NCBI RefSeq assembly: GCF_000226095.1
Contig: NC_016472.1
Span: 3,410,001 to 3,474,000 of the forward strand
From: Thermothelomyces thermophilus ATCC 42464
Taxonomy: Eukaryota > Ascomycota > Sordariomycetes > Sordariales > Chaetomiaceae
Length of the DNA: 64,000 bases
Direction: 5' to 3'
The notes under the pieces were generated by a model. It saw only the letters and a program-made list of their open reading frames with translations, did not search any database and had not been told where the DNA came from. Both the position numbers and the translations under genes were made by a program. This document shows, one piece after another, positions 11,255 through 22,867 of the stretch. Positions within the stretch are counted from its first letter, which is position 1, and every line of letters starts with the position of its first letter.

Positions 11255-12186
11255 GGTTGGATAGACGGGCGAGATGATTCCTACTCCGGAGAGGTCTTGT
11301 GTGTGTTCACGATGAGTTAGAAGGAAGGTGCTGCTTCGAGCCTGGTGGGGTGTGGTTGCTTCACTTGTCTCTCAGTACGTCAGACAACGTAGGCAATCGA
11401 ACCCCGGAGTTTGTGTTATTTAAGGGTAAGTATGTATGTATGTAGTAAGCGTCAGGCATGTGGAGTGGTGGCAGTGATCGCGTGGTTAACGCCTGCCCTG
11501 AGGTCACTGTTGCGTGGAGGGGCCGTGCGGGGAGAGAAACGGGGCCACTTGAGGATAGTTGGCTGCGTATTTGATTGCCACGATTGGCGGCTTCGTTCTC
11601 ATCCCTCTTCTCCTCGACTGAGCCGCTCACAGCCAAAACGTCTGCCCGACGGGACCAGACCTACCTATTACGGCCCAGGTACGCTTGGGCATCAACCGCC
11701 CTGGTGCCAAGTGGTATCCTGCCACGCAGTGAGACAGGAGACACCTGCTCTCCACGGAATCTGTCTGAAACGTCTGTCAGCAATCTATTAGGGAACGAAC
11801 GACCTTAAAGCGGGCCGGCCCGGTGCATATGTGCTGCGATTACTTTAGATCCCTGATGACGCCATCACACCTCGCCGACTGTGCGGGCTTGTCTGGTGCA
11901 TCGCGTCGCCAACCGTGCGAACGATGAAAAGGGATCTAGTACGGATAGAAGACTTCACTTAGGCGAGGGCGGTCAGTACCGAGGGCTTTGGTGATGATGG
12001 TGGAGTTACCTGCCAAGAATGGACGGATACATGCGCTTTACAGCGTTTCTTGGCTATCTTGGCTCTGCGTGCGGCCATGTGTTTATTGACCACATCCATC
12101 TCCAACATCATCACGACTTCGTCGAGCCACCTCATCCACGTCTCTGTGTGTGTGTGTGTGCTTGATCACCAGCACCAGCCATACTT
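11255..12186. other. Intergenic, with (TG)8
   Basis: About 930 bp upstream of the pyroglutamyl-peptidase gene and downstream of the GT17 gene, both on the minus strand. A TG microsatellite sits at 12145-12160. No gene seen. Confidence 0.5.
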
Positions 12187-13260
12187 CTATACCTCTACAT
12201 CTGTGAATCCCGCCGTCGGCCCGTCCCTGTTGAGCATATACCTAAACCGCTCCCTATTCTCCAACAGGAATGGAGGCACATCGGTATTCCCTTCCACTCG
12301 GTCAAACATCTCCCCCTCACGATCCCACAGGTCGATCCCCTTTCTGACATGATCCACGATCCTCTGCTTATCCCGATATTTTTCCGCGTTCAGGCTCGTG
12401 TGCGAGAACGAGGCCATCTTGCCCAGCAGCTCGCCCACCGTCTGGAAGCACGAGGAGCAGTGCCAGCTCGCGTTCGCCAGCCCGCCCTTCTCCCACTCGC
12501 GAAACGGCCGCATGCCGCCGTCGGCGATGCGCAGGTCGTTGGGCCGCAGCGTGCGCCGCAGGCCCTGGTAGTAGGTCGCCTGCGGGTGCGGCCACTCGGG
12601 CCCGCGGTGCAGCCACTGGAACGAGTAGTAGTAGAAGCGCGAGTAGAGCGTGAGGCGCCGCGGGAAGTGGCACGCCCGGAGCAGGCGCAGCGTCGACGGC
12701 TTCGGGATCTCGTCCACGTCCGACACGACAAGCACGTCCCCCTCCTGCGGTTCGTGGCGCCCCGTAAGGCGGGGGAAGACCTGGGTCAGCATGCTGTTGC
12801 GCTGGTGATCCTCCATGTCCCAGGCCCTGCGCGGCTTGAAGTCGGGCGGGTATTCGATCTCGTGGTATATCATCTTGGAATGGTACGGCCCGAATCGGTC
12901 GAAATTGTCGAGCAGGGTAAGGGGCTTCTCGTGGCTGGTGAATGTCTTGCGGCTCTCGACCAGGACGAAGAAATCGACTTCGTCCCACGTGCTGTTGAGG
13001 CGGATCTCTAGGTGGTCAAGCTCCGTGTTGAACATCATCAGGTCGTACACCTTGCGTGGTTTGCCGGGGTCCTTTGTGCGGAAGGGTTTCCAGCCGTGCG
13101 GGCGGCAGATGTCCGAGGCCTCGTCATCTTGAGAGGCCCAGGTCGTCGCGGAGAGCGATTGACTATCGCGGGCAACGCTGAGGATAAGCAGCACGATGCA
13201 GAACACGGCCGCTACCCGTACCCAACGCCATGGCTGCCGCGATGCGCGCAACATGGACAT
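12187..13260 (-). CDS. Glycosyltransferase family 17 protein (MGAT3-like), type II membrane
   Basis: Single-exon protein of 357 residues from ATG 13260; a second Met two codons on (13254) is an alternative, and no ATG occurs further 5' in frame. A hydrophobic segment (about residues 13-30, VAAVFCIVLLILSVA) preceded by Arg/Trp gives a type II Golgi-like anchor. The lumenal part has the GT17 features: KVYDLMMFNTELDHLEIRL, FVLVESRKTFT, the metal-binding VVSDVDEIPKP, and FYYYSFQW with DGGMRPFREWEKGG and HCSSCF. In animals GT17 adds bisecting GlcNAc to N-glycans; the acceptor of fungal members is not established, so only the GlcNAc-transferase class is inferred. NSTW and NASW are potential N-glycosylation sites. 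Confidence 0.92.
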   Translation of the reverse strand: MSMLRASRQPWRWVRVAAVFCIVLLILSVARDSQSLSATTWASQDDEASDICRPHGWKPFRTKDPGKPRKVYDLMMFNTELDHLEIRLNSTWDEVDFFVLVESRKTFTSHEKPLTLLDNFDRFGPYHSKMIYHEIEYPPDFKPRRAWDMEDHQRNSMLTQVFPRLTGRHEPQEGDVLVVSDVDEIPKPSTLRLLRACHFPRRLTLYSRFYYYSFQWLHRGPEWPHPQATYYQGLRRTLRPNDLRIADGGMRPFREWEKGGLANASWHCSSCFQTVGELLGKMASFSHTSLNAEKYRDKQRIVDHVRKGIDLWDREGEMFDRVEGNTDVPPFLLENRERFRYMLNRDGPTAGFTDVEV

Positions 13261-14066
13261 GGTGACTCGGTTCTCATGGGGAAGGAACGCGAGCGAAGCT
13301 TGAGCGTTGTTTCCATGTGTTCCGTTAAACAAACAAACAAGTTAACTACGAGCCCCTTGTCGCCAAATCGTCGGTGCCTGCCGGTTCCGTCTACACTATG
13401 GTGAGACTGCCCGTCTGATTGGCTTGGCAAGAGCGGCACAGGAGCACGCTGCCAGCCTGTCAGGAGAGCTCACGCTAGCAAACTGCTGGGTAATCCTACG
13501 TTGGGATGAGCGGCTAGCTGATAGTTACCTTCCCTATTGGGCTTACGCGCACCATATCGTTCCATGGCTCAGAACCGCGGGAAGGTGTGGGTGAAGTGCA
13601 AGCAAGACCCACGGATTGAGTTTCCAACGGCGGCTTCGAGCATTCACGTCCACATACTACAAGCACTTAAACTCAAAAGACCTAGAGTTGAGATGGTTCT
13701 TCAACATACCCGGCTTTTGAAACCCTAACCCCGTCCGTTCCGCGATATGGTGACGAGGCCGATTGCAGTCGCGGGGTATGTACGAGCGAGAACCCCACTA
13801 TGGCCGGGTAAACCCCCCTCCCGCTATTCAACTCGCCGAGTGTCAACAAACTCGGGTGAATCATCAACAGAGATTCTCATATACCTTAACGAACGACGTA
13901 AAAGACTGATAGTCCTTAGACCTTCCATCCATTTTCAGCCTCCAGGGCCACAACGTTCTGCTCACTTGACAAGCCCGACCATCCAGGGATCCTAAAGGCC
14001 GAGGTCGCTCATTGCCATCTACACTCATCTCACCGGGTTTCCGAGTTTAGCTGAACAGGCATCACA
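13261..14066. other. Divergent promoter region, GT17 gene and riboflavin synthase
   Basis: About 800 bp between the two start codons. I recognise no specific operator or repeat. The run CCCTAACCCC near 13725 is a single telomere-like hexamer, not an array. Confidence 0.45.
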
Positions 14067-14854
14067 ATGTTCACCGGAATAGTCGAAGAAATAGGCAGTA
14101 AGCGCGCCACAACCCCAATTCCCCCCCCCCCCCTCCTCACATCTTCTCCCGGGCTACGGGACTAAAACTTGATTCTCGCCCCGGACAAGCCGTCGCCGAG
14201 CTCAACCGCTCCGACTCCACGGGGGGCACCTCGCTGACCATTACCCTCCCGCCGACCTCCCCTTTGCTGTCCGACGCCCACCTGGGCGACTCGATCGCCG
14301 TCAACGGCGTCTGCCTGACCGTGACGTCCTTCACCCCGTCTCCGACGCCGTCCTTCACCGTCGGCATCGCCCCGGAGACGCTGCGGCTGACCAACCTGGG
14401 CTCGCTGGCCGCCGGCTCGCGCGTCAACCTCGAGCGGGCCGTGCGCGCCGACACGCGCATGGGCGGGCACTTCGTCCAGGGCCACGTCGACACGACGGCC
14501 ACCATCCTGTCGCGCGCCCCGGACGGCAACGCCGTCACCCTGCGCCTCGCCCCCGCCAGCCGGGACGTGCTCCGGTACGTCGTCTACAAGGGCTTCATCG
14601 CCCTCGACGGCGCCAGCCTGACCGTCACCAAGGTCGACGACGAGGCCGGCTGGTGGGAGGTCATGCTCATCGCCTACACCCAGGAGCGCATCGTGACGGC
14701 CGCCAAGCAGGTCGGCGACACGGTCAACGTCGAGGTCGACATGACGGCCAAGTATGTCGAGAAGAGCTTGAAGGGGTATCTGGAAGGTCTCAAGGAGGGA
14801 GATGGCGGTCTGTTGAAGAAGGTCCTCGAGGGAATCAAGGGGAGCTCGGCTTGA
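14067..14854 (+). CDS. RIB5: Riboflavin synthase, alpha subunit type
   Basis: Two exons, 14067..14097 and 14190..14854, 231 residues, the usual family length. Exon 1 is 31 nt and encodes MFTGIVEEIG, the invariant N-terminus; the 92-nt intron (GTAAGC donor, CAAG acceptor) contains a C12-type homopolymer, and the join gives GTVAELNRSD. The enzyme dismutates two 6,7-dimethyl-8-ribityllumazine molecules to riboflavin, the last step of the pathway. Two lumazine-binding repeats are visible: GDSIAVNGVCLTVTSF then MGGHFVQGHVD in the first, and YVVYKGFIALDGASLTVT then the C-terminal KYVEKSLKGYL helix in the second. Every segment of the homotrimeric enzyme is present. The gene converges on MUS81 with only 167 bp between the stops. 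Confidence 0.95.
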
Positions 14855-15021
14855 CGGACGGTAGGATAGGAAGGTGGGGGAGACTCAAAAAAATTATCGC
14901 AATTGAAGGAGGGCGTGATGTTGTGGTTGCGCAATAGTATTGACATTTGGCTGTTATGATTGGGTATCTAGATAACCGTGTGTGATCAAATCTCTACGAG
15001 GAAGAGTACATGTTCAATACA

Positions 15022-16815
15022 TCATGCCTCGCCCCATACCTCTGCCAGCTTCTGGCTCACGGACTTGGTTATCTTCTTCCGCCCGACAAGATGCCCTAGC
15101 CTATTGGCAACAAGGTCCATCTTGCGCCTCTTTCCCTCCTCGCCCGGCCCACAATGCTCAAAGGCCTTGACAAAGTCGTAGGGCGTCTTCCAGACTTTCT
15201 GGATTTCGATCGCCCTCTCTCCGGTCACGCCCTTGGTGCACATCAGCATTTTCAGAAACAGGTCCCGCAGTGCCATGTTCTGCGACTTGGAAGCGAGCGA
15301 AGCAAACGCCGGATAGCTGATGTGATGGCTGGCCGATGGTCGCGTCTCGCGGAGGTGCTTCAGCAGAGGCAGGTAGTTCTTGGTAGTCAGGACGCTCGTA
15401 GGTATCACGTACAGCGTCTTGGCCTCGTACACTGACTTGAGCATCTTGGTCATAGACGCCAGATACCGGATTGTGTCGTCCATTTTCTGCGTCCGCTTCA
15501 GGAAGTAGCCGTCAACCACCTGCATCGACGCCATGGCCGACTGAACCGCCTCCTCATACTTCTGGAAATGCGTCGCGTCCACCCTGACCTCCTCCACGAG
15601 GTAGATGACGTTCTTCACTCCCGACCGCCGGAGCCGGAACTTCTGCTCGTGGAAACGGCCGTCTTTGAGCGAGCCTACAAGGTCATCTAGCCTCTTTCGC
15701 TCGACAATCCAATCGAGCACCACCTCGTCCCCTTCTGCGCCCATACGAGCCAGCCAGCCCGGCTGTTTGCACCGCGCGACCCACAGAGCGTCTCCCAGCT
15801 CCAGAGAGCGCACAATAGGCTTTACCCCTCGCTTTGCTAGCTCCTCCTGCATGTACTCTCGGACTGTTTTAGCTCTGATCTCCCGGTTGTCCAGGAGCAG
15901 TTCCACGGTGAAGGTGCCGGGAGCTAGCCTGATGGGAGTGAAATTCGGCAGCGCCGTATCCCCAGTTACGATGGCCCCATCAGCCACTACATTCTTGAAA
16001 TCCAAGTCCCCCGGTGGTTGAGGAGACGCGACGTCCTTGTCGTCCTCCCCATCATCGTCGATGGTAATGGGCTCAGGGAGTGTTGACGGAGCCATCGAAG
16101 GCAGCGCATTTGGTCTGCTGGACCCGGAAGCTGCGGCGGATAGACTTGAAGTGGTAGTGGCGGTGGCGGTGGGAACAGCGGTTTCCCGTATCCTCTTGGC
16201 CACCTCCCACCCTTCATCCGTCAGGGCATACCGCTTCAAAGGCCGGCCTCGCTCGTAGACCAGCTCCTTCTGTAACAGCGTTTTCATCGAATTCCATGCC
16301 GTGTAGAACTTGCCAGGATCGCTCGGCGCCGTAAACGAGGAGTCGCAGTACGGCTGAGCCTCGTGTATTAGCTCAGCCTTGGGCATCCCTACGACCTCCT
16401 GGCCTGGCTTTGAGAGTGCAAGGATGAGTGCATACGCCCCGGAGCGGTAGGCTGGCACGTATGGCTTGGCCTTCTTTGCCTTTTTTGCCGGCCGCTCGGA
16501 CTCTTCTTCAGCGCCATTTTGGACAGCTGCAGGTCTGCCGGCTCGCTTCTTGGAGTTTGGATGAGGAGGCATGGGCAAGCCATTTTCCTCGCAGTGTGCC
16601 CTCAGCTTCTCGGTAAGACGCTCGCACAGTTTCGGTCCGAAGCCCTTCAGTTGTTGAAGAGACGCGGGGTGCTCAAAGGCGATGGGACAAGCTTTGAGCG
16701 AATCGTAGGCGTGCTTGTAGGTGGTGACACCCTTCGAGTTGCGCTCTTTGGCCGTTTCCCACCATTCTTTGACCCACTCCAAAAACAATGGGTTGGCACA
16801 CGTGTTCTGAGACAT
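15022..16815 (-). CDS. MUS81: Crossover-junction structure-specific endonuclease MUS81
   Basis: Single exon of 597 residues from the ATG at 16815. The N-terminal helix-hairpin-helix is clear (NPLFLEWVKEWW to LKGFGPKLCERLTEKLR), followed by basic linkers and a winged-helix-like region (about residues 110-215). The C-terminal half is the ERCC4/XPF nuclease domain: VELLLDNREIRAK, LELGDALWVAR and the catalytic core written here WIVERKRLDDLVGSLKDGRF, carrying the ERKxxxD residues. A second HhH closes the protein. With its partner EME1/MMS4 it cuts 3' flaps, replication forks and nicked Holliday junctions in the nucleus; the partner is not in this window. It is divergently placed with PCM1 and convergent with RIB5. 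Confidence 0.96.
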   Translation of the reverse strand: MSQNTCANPLFLEWVKEWWETAKERNSKGVTTYKHAYDSLKACPIAFEHPASLQQLKGFGPKLCERLTEKLRAHCEENGLPMPPHPNSKKRAGRPAAVQNGAEEESERPAKKAKKAKPYVPAYRSGAYALILALSKPGQEVVGMPKAELIHEAQPYCDSSFTAPSDPGKFYTAWNSMKTLLQKELVYERGRPLKRYALTDEGWEVAKRIRETAVPTATATTTSSLSAAASGSSRPNALPSMAPSTLPEPITIDDDGEDDKDVASPQPPGDLDFKNVVADGAIVTGDTALPNFTPIRLAPGTFTVELLLDNREIRAKTVREYMQEELAKRGVKPIVRSLELGDALWVARCKQPGWLARMGAEGDEVVLDWIVERKRLDDLVGSLKDGRFHEQKFRLRRSGVKNVIYLVEEVRVDATHFQKYEEAVQSAMASMQVVDGYFLKRTQKMDDTIRYLASMTKMLKSVYEAKTLYVIPTSVLTTKNYLPLLKHLRETRPSASHHISYPAFASLASKSQNMALRDLFLKMLMCTKGVTGERAIEIQKVWKTPYDFVKAFEHCGPGEEGKRRKMDLVANRLGHLVGRKKITKSVSQKLAEVWGEA

Positions 16816-17619
16816 TTCGATGAGCAATAACTCGAAGCAAGTGGAAGGAAAAGGAAGCTACAAAAGAGGGAAAAGAAAGGAAGGGAAAAAAGGAAGCAAA
16901 CGGGGCAAGTTAACAAACAAACAAACGAGCGTATGAAGCCCGGCAATAGAGCAAGAAAATTGGAGGTGAGAACAGCAAGGTTCACTCTAGCAAGTTAGCC
17001 GAGCTGAGCATTTCAGGCTTCCATATGCCGATGCATCGTCCCACCGTTGAGTTGTTGCTGCTGCTGCTGCTGCTGCTGCTAATGCTAATGCGAGATGCAG
17101 GTGGCTATGGGATGAGAGCGAGTCGCGGTTCCCAGAGCGACGCGTTTCAGTGCCATCAATTCTGCCAAGCCCCTTCCATCCATGGTCAGCAAGGTGCTTG
17201 CAAGTACGATGCGCCTTTCCTAATTAGGCTAGCATCATCGTCCCCACATGCCAGGTCCCTGCTATGTTGTGTTACAGTAGTGTACTGGCCCGTTAGGCGG
17301 TACCTAACGGTGCACACCTAACCCCCGCTTCAACAGCTCAGCGCGGGGCAGCTGTACTTTGGGGGGCCCTCCACCGCCCGAGTCTGACCTCTCATAAATC
17401 AACAGACCGTCTCGTATCCCACCGTAGCTTCCAGATCTTTCTCCTCTCCATCGCTCTGCCGCTTAAACAGCTGGGGCACCAAACTGAGCCAACACCTGCC
17501 AGATATTGCGTCATCCTCACTCGCTCTGGTCTTCCATTTCTTCACTGAAATCACCTCTCGATCCCCCCTTGGAATACCTCTCGCTTCAACCCCGAGCCAA
17601 CACAACACCGCCCTTTGAG
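16816..17619. other. Shared divergent promoter region MUS81/PCM1, with (GCT)8
   Basis: 804 bp between start codons. A trinucleotide GCT repeat (17057-17080) followed by GCTAAT repeats is the only repeat. Pyrimidine-rich DNA precedes the PCM1 start (about 17500-17600). Confidence 0.5.
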
Positions 17620-19313
17620 ATGGGGAACCATGACAAGGAAATCCTCGAGGCTTCGGCCAAGCACCCCATCGTGCCCCTCGAGAAGGGCAAATTCTACACC
17701 TACGGCACCGCCGGCTTCCGCTTGAAGGCAGACCTTCTCGAGGGCATCTCGTACCGCGTCGGTCTCCTTGCGTCGCTTCGGAGCCGGAAGCTCAACGGGC
17801 AGGCCATCGGCGTAATGATCACCGCCAGCCACAACCCGGCCGCCGACAACGGCGTCAAGATCGTCGACCCCCTAGGCGATATGCTTGAGCAGGATTGGGA
17901 GCGCTACGCCACGGCCCTGGTCAACGCCCCAAGCGACGAACAGCTCGTCCAGGTTTACAACAGGCTGGCCACGGATCTCAAGATCGATCTGAAGAGTCCT
18001 GCCAAGGTCATCTACGGCCGCGACACTAGACCTTCGGGCCACAAGCTGGTCACGGCCCTCGCTGACGGTCTCGAAGCCACCAAGGCCGAGTCCGTCGACT
18101 ACAAGATCCTCACCACCCCCCAACTGCACTACCTCGTGCGGGCAACCAACAGCGAGGGCACGCCTTTATCGTACGGGAAGGTCAGCGAGGTCGGATATTA
18201 TGAGAAACTAGCCGAGGCTTTCGTCCGCGCCCTGAAGGGCAGGAAGATCAACGGGACGCTACAGGTGGACTGCGCCAACGGTGTTGGCGGGCCTAAGCTG
18301 ACCGAGCTCCTCAAATATATTCCCAAAGACAAGGTTAATTTTGACGTCAAGGTCGTCAACGACGATGTCCTCCGTCCCGAGGTTCTCAACTTTGAAGTAC
18401 GTACCCCGCTTTTTTTACTCATGATTTTAGGTCTTGCTAACCCATCGCTCAGTGCGGTGCCGATTTCGTCAAGACGAAGCAAAGAGCTCCGCCCACCCCC
18501 AAGCCCCAGCCCGGCCTCAGGTCCTGCTCCCTGGATGGTGACGCCGACAGGTTGATCTATTACTGGGTAGACCCCGAGAGCGGCTTCGTCATGCTGGACG
18601 GCGACCGCATCTCCTCCCTTGCCGCCTCCTTCATTGGCGACCTTGTCGAGAGTGCCGGCCTGAAGGACGACCTGCGCATCGGCGTCGTGCAGACCGCCTA
18701 CGCCAACGGCGCCAGCACCAACTACATCACCCAGCATCTGAGGTTACCCGTGATCTGCACTCCGACTGGCGTGAAGCATCTCCACCATGTGGCTCAGGGA
18801 TTTGACATTGGGGTCTACTTCGAAGCCAATGGCCACGGCACCGTCCTCTTCTCCCCAGACGCCCTCAACGCCTTCAAGAAGAAGGAGCCGCAATCGCCCG
18901 CCCAGAAAGACGCACTCGACACGCTGGCTGCTCTGGGAGATCTCATCAACCAGACGGTTGGCGACGCCATCTCGGACATGCTCTTGGTCGAGGTGATCCT
19001 CGCGCACAAGAACTGGTCGCTCCGTGACTGGGCCATGACCTACATTGACCTCCCCAACCGCCTGGTGCGGGTCGAGGTGGGCAATAAGGATCTGTTCCAG
19101 ACGACCGATGCCGAGCGACGTCTGCTGCATCCGGAGGGCGCCCAGGACGAGATAGACCAGGCAGTCAAGAAGTACAAGGACGCGCGCGCCTTTGCCCGAG
19201 CCAGCGGCACCGAGAACGCTTGCCGCGTCTATGCCGAGGCGGCCACCCGTTCCGAGGCCAACGAGCTTGCCGAGCGCGTCGCTAGGATCATTGAGCGCTA
19301 CGGGGCCCTTTAG
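17620..19313 (+). CDS. PCM1: Phosphoacetylglucosamine mutase
   Basis: Two exons, 17620..18396 and 18453..19313, 545 residues. The 56-nt intron has a GTACGT donor, a GCTAAC branch site and a CAG acceptor. The enzyme interconverts GlcNAc-6-P and GlcNAc-1-P on the route to UDP-GlcNAc, so it feeds chitin, N-glycan and GPI synthesis. All four alpha-D-phosphohexomutase loops are present: active-site serine in MITASHNPAADNGVKI, metal-binding SLDGDADRLIYYW, sugar-binding YFEANGHGTVLFS and phosphate-binding RASGTENACRVYAEA. The FE in place of the usual GE before ANGHGT is typical of the AGM1 branch. The protein ends IERYGAL, a natural family C-terminus. The frame stays open for 173 codons after the TAG; see the separate entry. 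Confidence 0.95.
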
Positions 19314-19835
19314 GGTCGGGACCGAGCCGTTTCGTCTTCGGACCTGGAGCCTTCCACCCTCTCGGCTCTCCATCTCGACACCAACGGCAGTGATAAGGAG
19401 AGAAACAACATCGTGGACGGCCCTGACCGCAACCGCAACCGCAACCGCAGCGTCTCGTTGTTCTCCGAGCCGCAGCCCCAGTCACAGTACGCGCACTCGC
19501 GGCTTGATTCATTCGGCAGGTATAGCACGACGGAAACCTTTGTGTTCGAGATGGAGGAGGATATCCAGGAGAGGAAGAGGTTGCGTATTCCAGTTCCGAA
19601 GTATGATGCTTTCAGCAGCGGGGAGCCGTCACCTGATCCTAGTCTGGTGCCGTCGAAGTCGTATCTGGAGACCTGGCGTTCACGACCAAAAATGGAAGCG
19701 CTAGAACTGAAGGAGACGGAGGAGAATGGGAATGGGGAGGGGGAGAGCAGCGAAGAAAAGCAGAATATCGCGGTTAAGAAAATTATGGATGATGCATTGG
19801 GCAATGTTACCGAAGATGTCCAGGGGGGCCAATAA
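19314..19835 (+). CDS. Coding-like open frame directly after, and in frame with, the PCM1 stop
   Basis: From the base after the PCM1 TAG (19311-19313) the same frame runs 173 codons to TAA at 19833-19835. The first half prefers C or G at third positions as the neighbouring genes do. The product would be hydrophilic: an Asn-Arg repeat (NRNRNRN), FSEPQPQSQYAHSRLDSFGRYSTTE, then an acidic, Glu-rich C-terminal third. There is no ATG until 19551 (a 94-residue product, MEEDIQERKRLRIPVPKYDA). Three readings are possible: a C-terminal extension of PCM1 made by stop readthrough or unseen splicing; the last exon of a separate short gene starting near 19551; or chance openness of a 3' UTR. I recognise no family. 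The antisense strand is also open here, which lowers the weight of the observation. Confidence 0.35.
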   Translation, partial: GRDRAVSSSDLEPSTLSALHLDTNGSDKERNNIVDGPDRNRNRNRSVSLFSEPQPQSQYAHSRLDSFGRYSTTETFVFEMEEDIQERKRLRIPVPKYDAFSSGEPSPDPSLVPSKSYLETWRSRPKMEALELKETEENGNGEGESSEEKQNIAVKKIMDDALGNVTEDVQGGQ

Positions 19836-20469
19836 CCGGGACGAAACTATCACTTCCCAGAACTCGCCGGCGGACAAGACCAGGGATTGAAAAGTTGAAC
19901 AGGCAGATGCAGTCAGGGAAAAAGAATAGCGCTTGACTTTTTCTTTCTTTTCCTTTTACTTCCTTTTTTTTTGGGCGTTTCTGCTCATGACCTTGGTTTC
20001 TCTTGGCACTCTCTCTGCTCCGTTCTTGTCAGCGGTTCTAAGTACACGGGCTGGTATAGGAGAGTGCGTATGGTGCGACAACACGATGAAGAAGAGGATG
20101 ATGATGATTATGACGATGACGCACATGACCATGATGACCAGTTAGCCTCCGCAGATAGCGAAAGAAGGCAAAAAGTCCACGATATTGGGGTAGCAAGCAA
20201 GACGATGCTAGTTCGTTGAGGACTCGAAAGAGGGGCGTCACTCGCACAAAATTCGGTGGCAAGGAGTATCATCAACCGGGACTGCAGCAGAAGAAAGATT
20301 GAAACAAACGAGATCCCTCTAATATATTCGCCCACTTTTACGGGTATCCCTATCCATCAAGACACTCATTCATAATCATGAGCCACGCTTGTTCGGGTGT
20401 CAGTTTTGCTTTTCTCTCGCTCTCCTCCACTCCTCGCTGCCACCGCTTCTCGCAAGGGCGATATAAACC

Positions 20470-20502
<33 letters not shown>

Positions 20503-20658
20503 CGCCAGTTTGAACCTTCTCTAGTCGTGGCGATCCAGTTGCGACGCAGTCCACATGGCGAATGCCAAGATGAGCTTCCGGAAGTCATCAAGCCATCCCT
20601 CCACGGCCCTCTTCAGCCACTCTATCTCGTCCGGCACGTCACCCTTCCAAGGCTGCGC
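19836..20658. other. Intergenic, with A26 run and an acidic exon-like stretch
   Basis: 823 bp between the post-PCM1 frame and the PRMT1 stop. An A26 run lies at 20477-20502. GAT/GAC/GAA-rich DNA at 20083-20140 would encode an acidic HDEEEDDDDYDDDAHDHD segment ending at a stop near 20217. It is preceded by an acceptor-like CAG near 20032 but I find no convincing donor. Confidence 0.4.
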
Positions 20659-22077
<1,419 letters not shown>

Positions 22078-22867
22078 TCTGATCTCCAGTAAAGCGTAGA
22101 ATAGTGAAACTATCGGCGTGTAAAAGATGTGACCGAACCGCTGTATATTTCAGCCAAAAAAAAAAAAAAAGAAGCAGGACCGCGAGGGGAAAAAACGTTG
22201 ATGGTATGGGCAAGGCCTACGGGTCTGGACTTGGGTTTGCCTTTTTGCGCAGAGAATTTGGGTGGAAATCCCAGGGCGTTTCCGCGAGTCGAATGTGGGG
22301 AATGTTGCCCCGCAGTGCCTGTACATTAAGTTCAAGCGAGCCGCTAATGCAGAAAGGAACCAGAAGGTAAGTCCATGCTCACCTAGGTAAAGAGATCTAT
22401 ATCTATCATATCAGATACGCGCGGTGGCAAGGGCCAAGTTGCCCCTTCAGTTTCAATTCGGTTTTTTTTCTGCTTTCCTTTTCTTTCCTTCCCCGCCTCC
22501 CTTTCCTTTCCACATTTTGTGTTTTTTTACAGTTGCCTCTGAAACAAGGCTTTATTTATCACGGGATTTTATCACTTGAGATGATCAGCCAGGCACAGAT
22601 CTGATAGACGGAACGGACCCCACCAATGTAAGAGCCATCACAGAGTAAACCTTCTTGGCCTGCTTGATGTCGTCACGTCCGCCTGCGGAGGAAGTGTCTG
22701 TTTGCGTAAACTCTATCTGCACAGCCTGGTGGCCCCCATTTCCTGTATTCCCAAAACACCCAAACAGCACGAATTCCCTTGGGCGGAGCTGCCCGCCTAA
22801 CATCCGAACGCCCGATAATGCATGTAGAAAACCTCGAAACCAAGCCAAAACGGTTCCAGCTCCCTTT
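22078..22867. other. Intergenic between PRMT1 and MOB2 genes
   Basis: 790 bp that holds the PRMT1 promoter and MOB2 3' UTR. It has an A15 run (about 22156-22170) and a C/T-rich stretch (about 22455-22510). No coding frame is convincing. Confidence 0.5.

Noticed and set aside
12349-13011. Plus-strand frame opposite the GT17 gene
   Set aside because: Arg/Val-rich antisense shadow.
13720-13735. Telomere-like CCCTAACCCC
   Set aside because: A single unit; not a tandem array.
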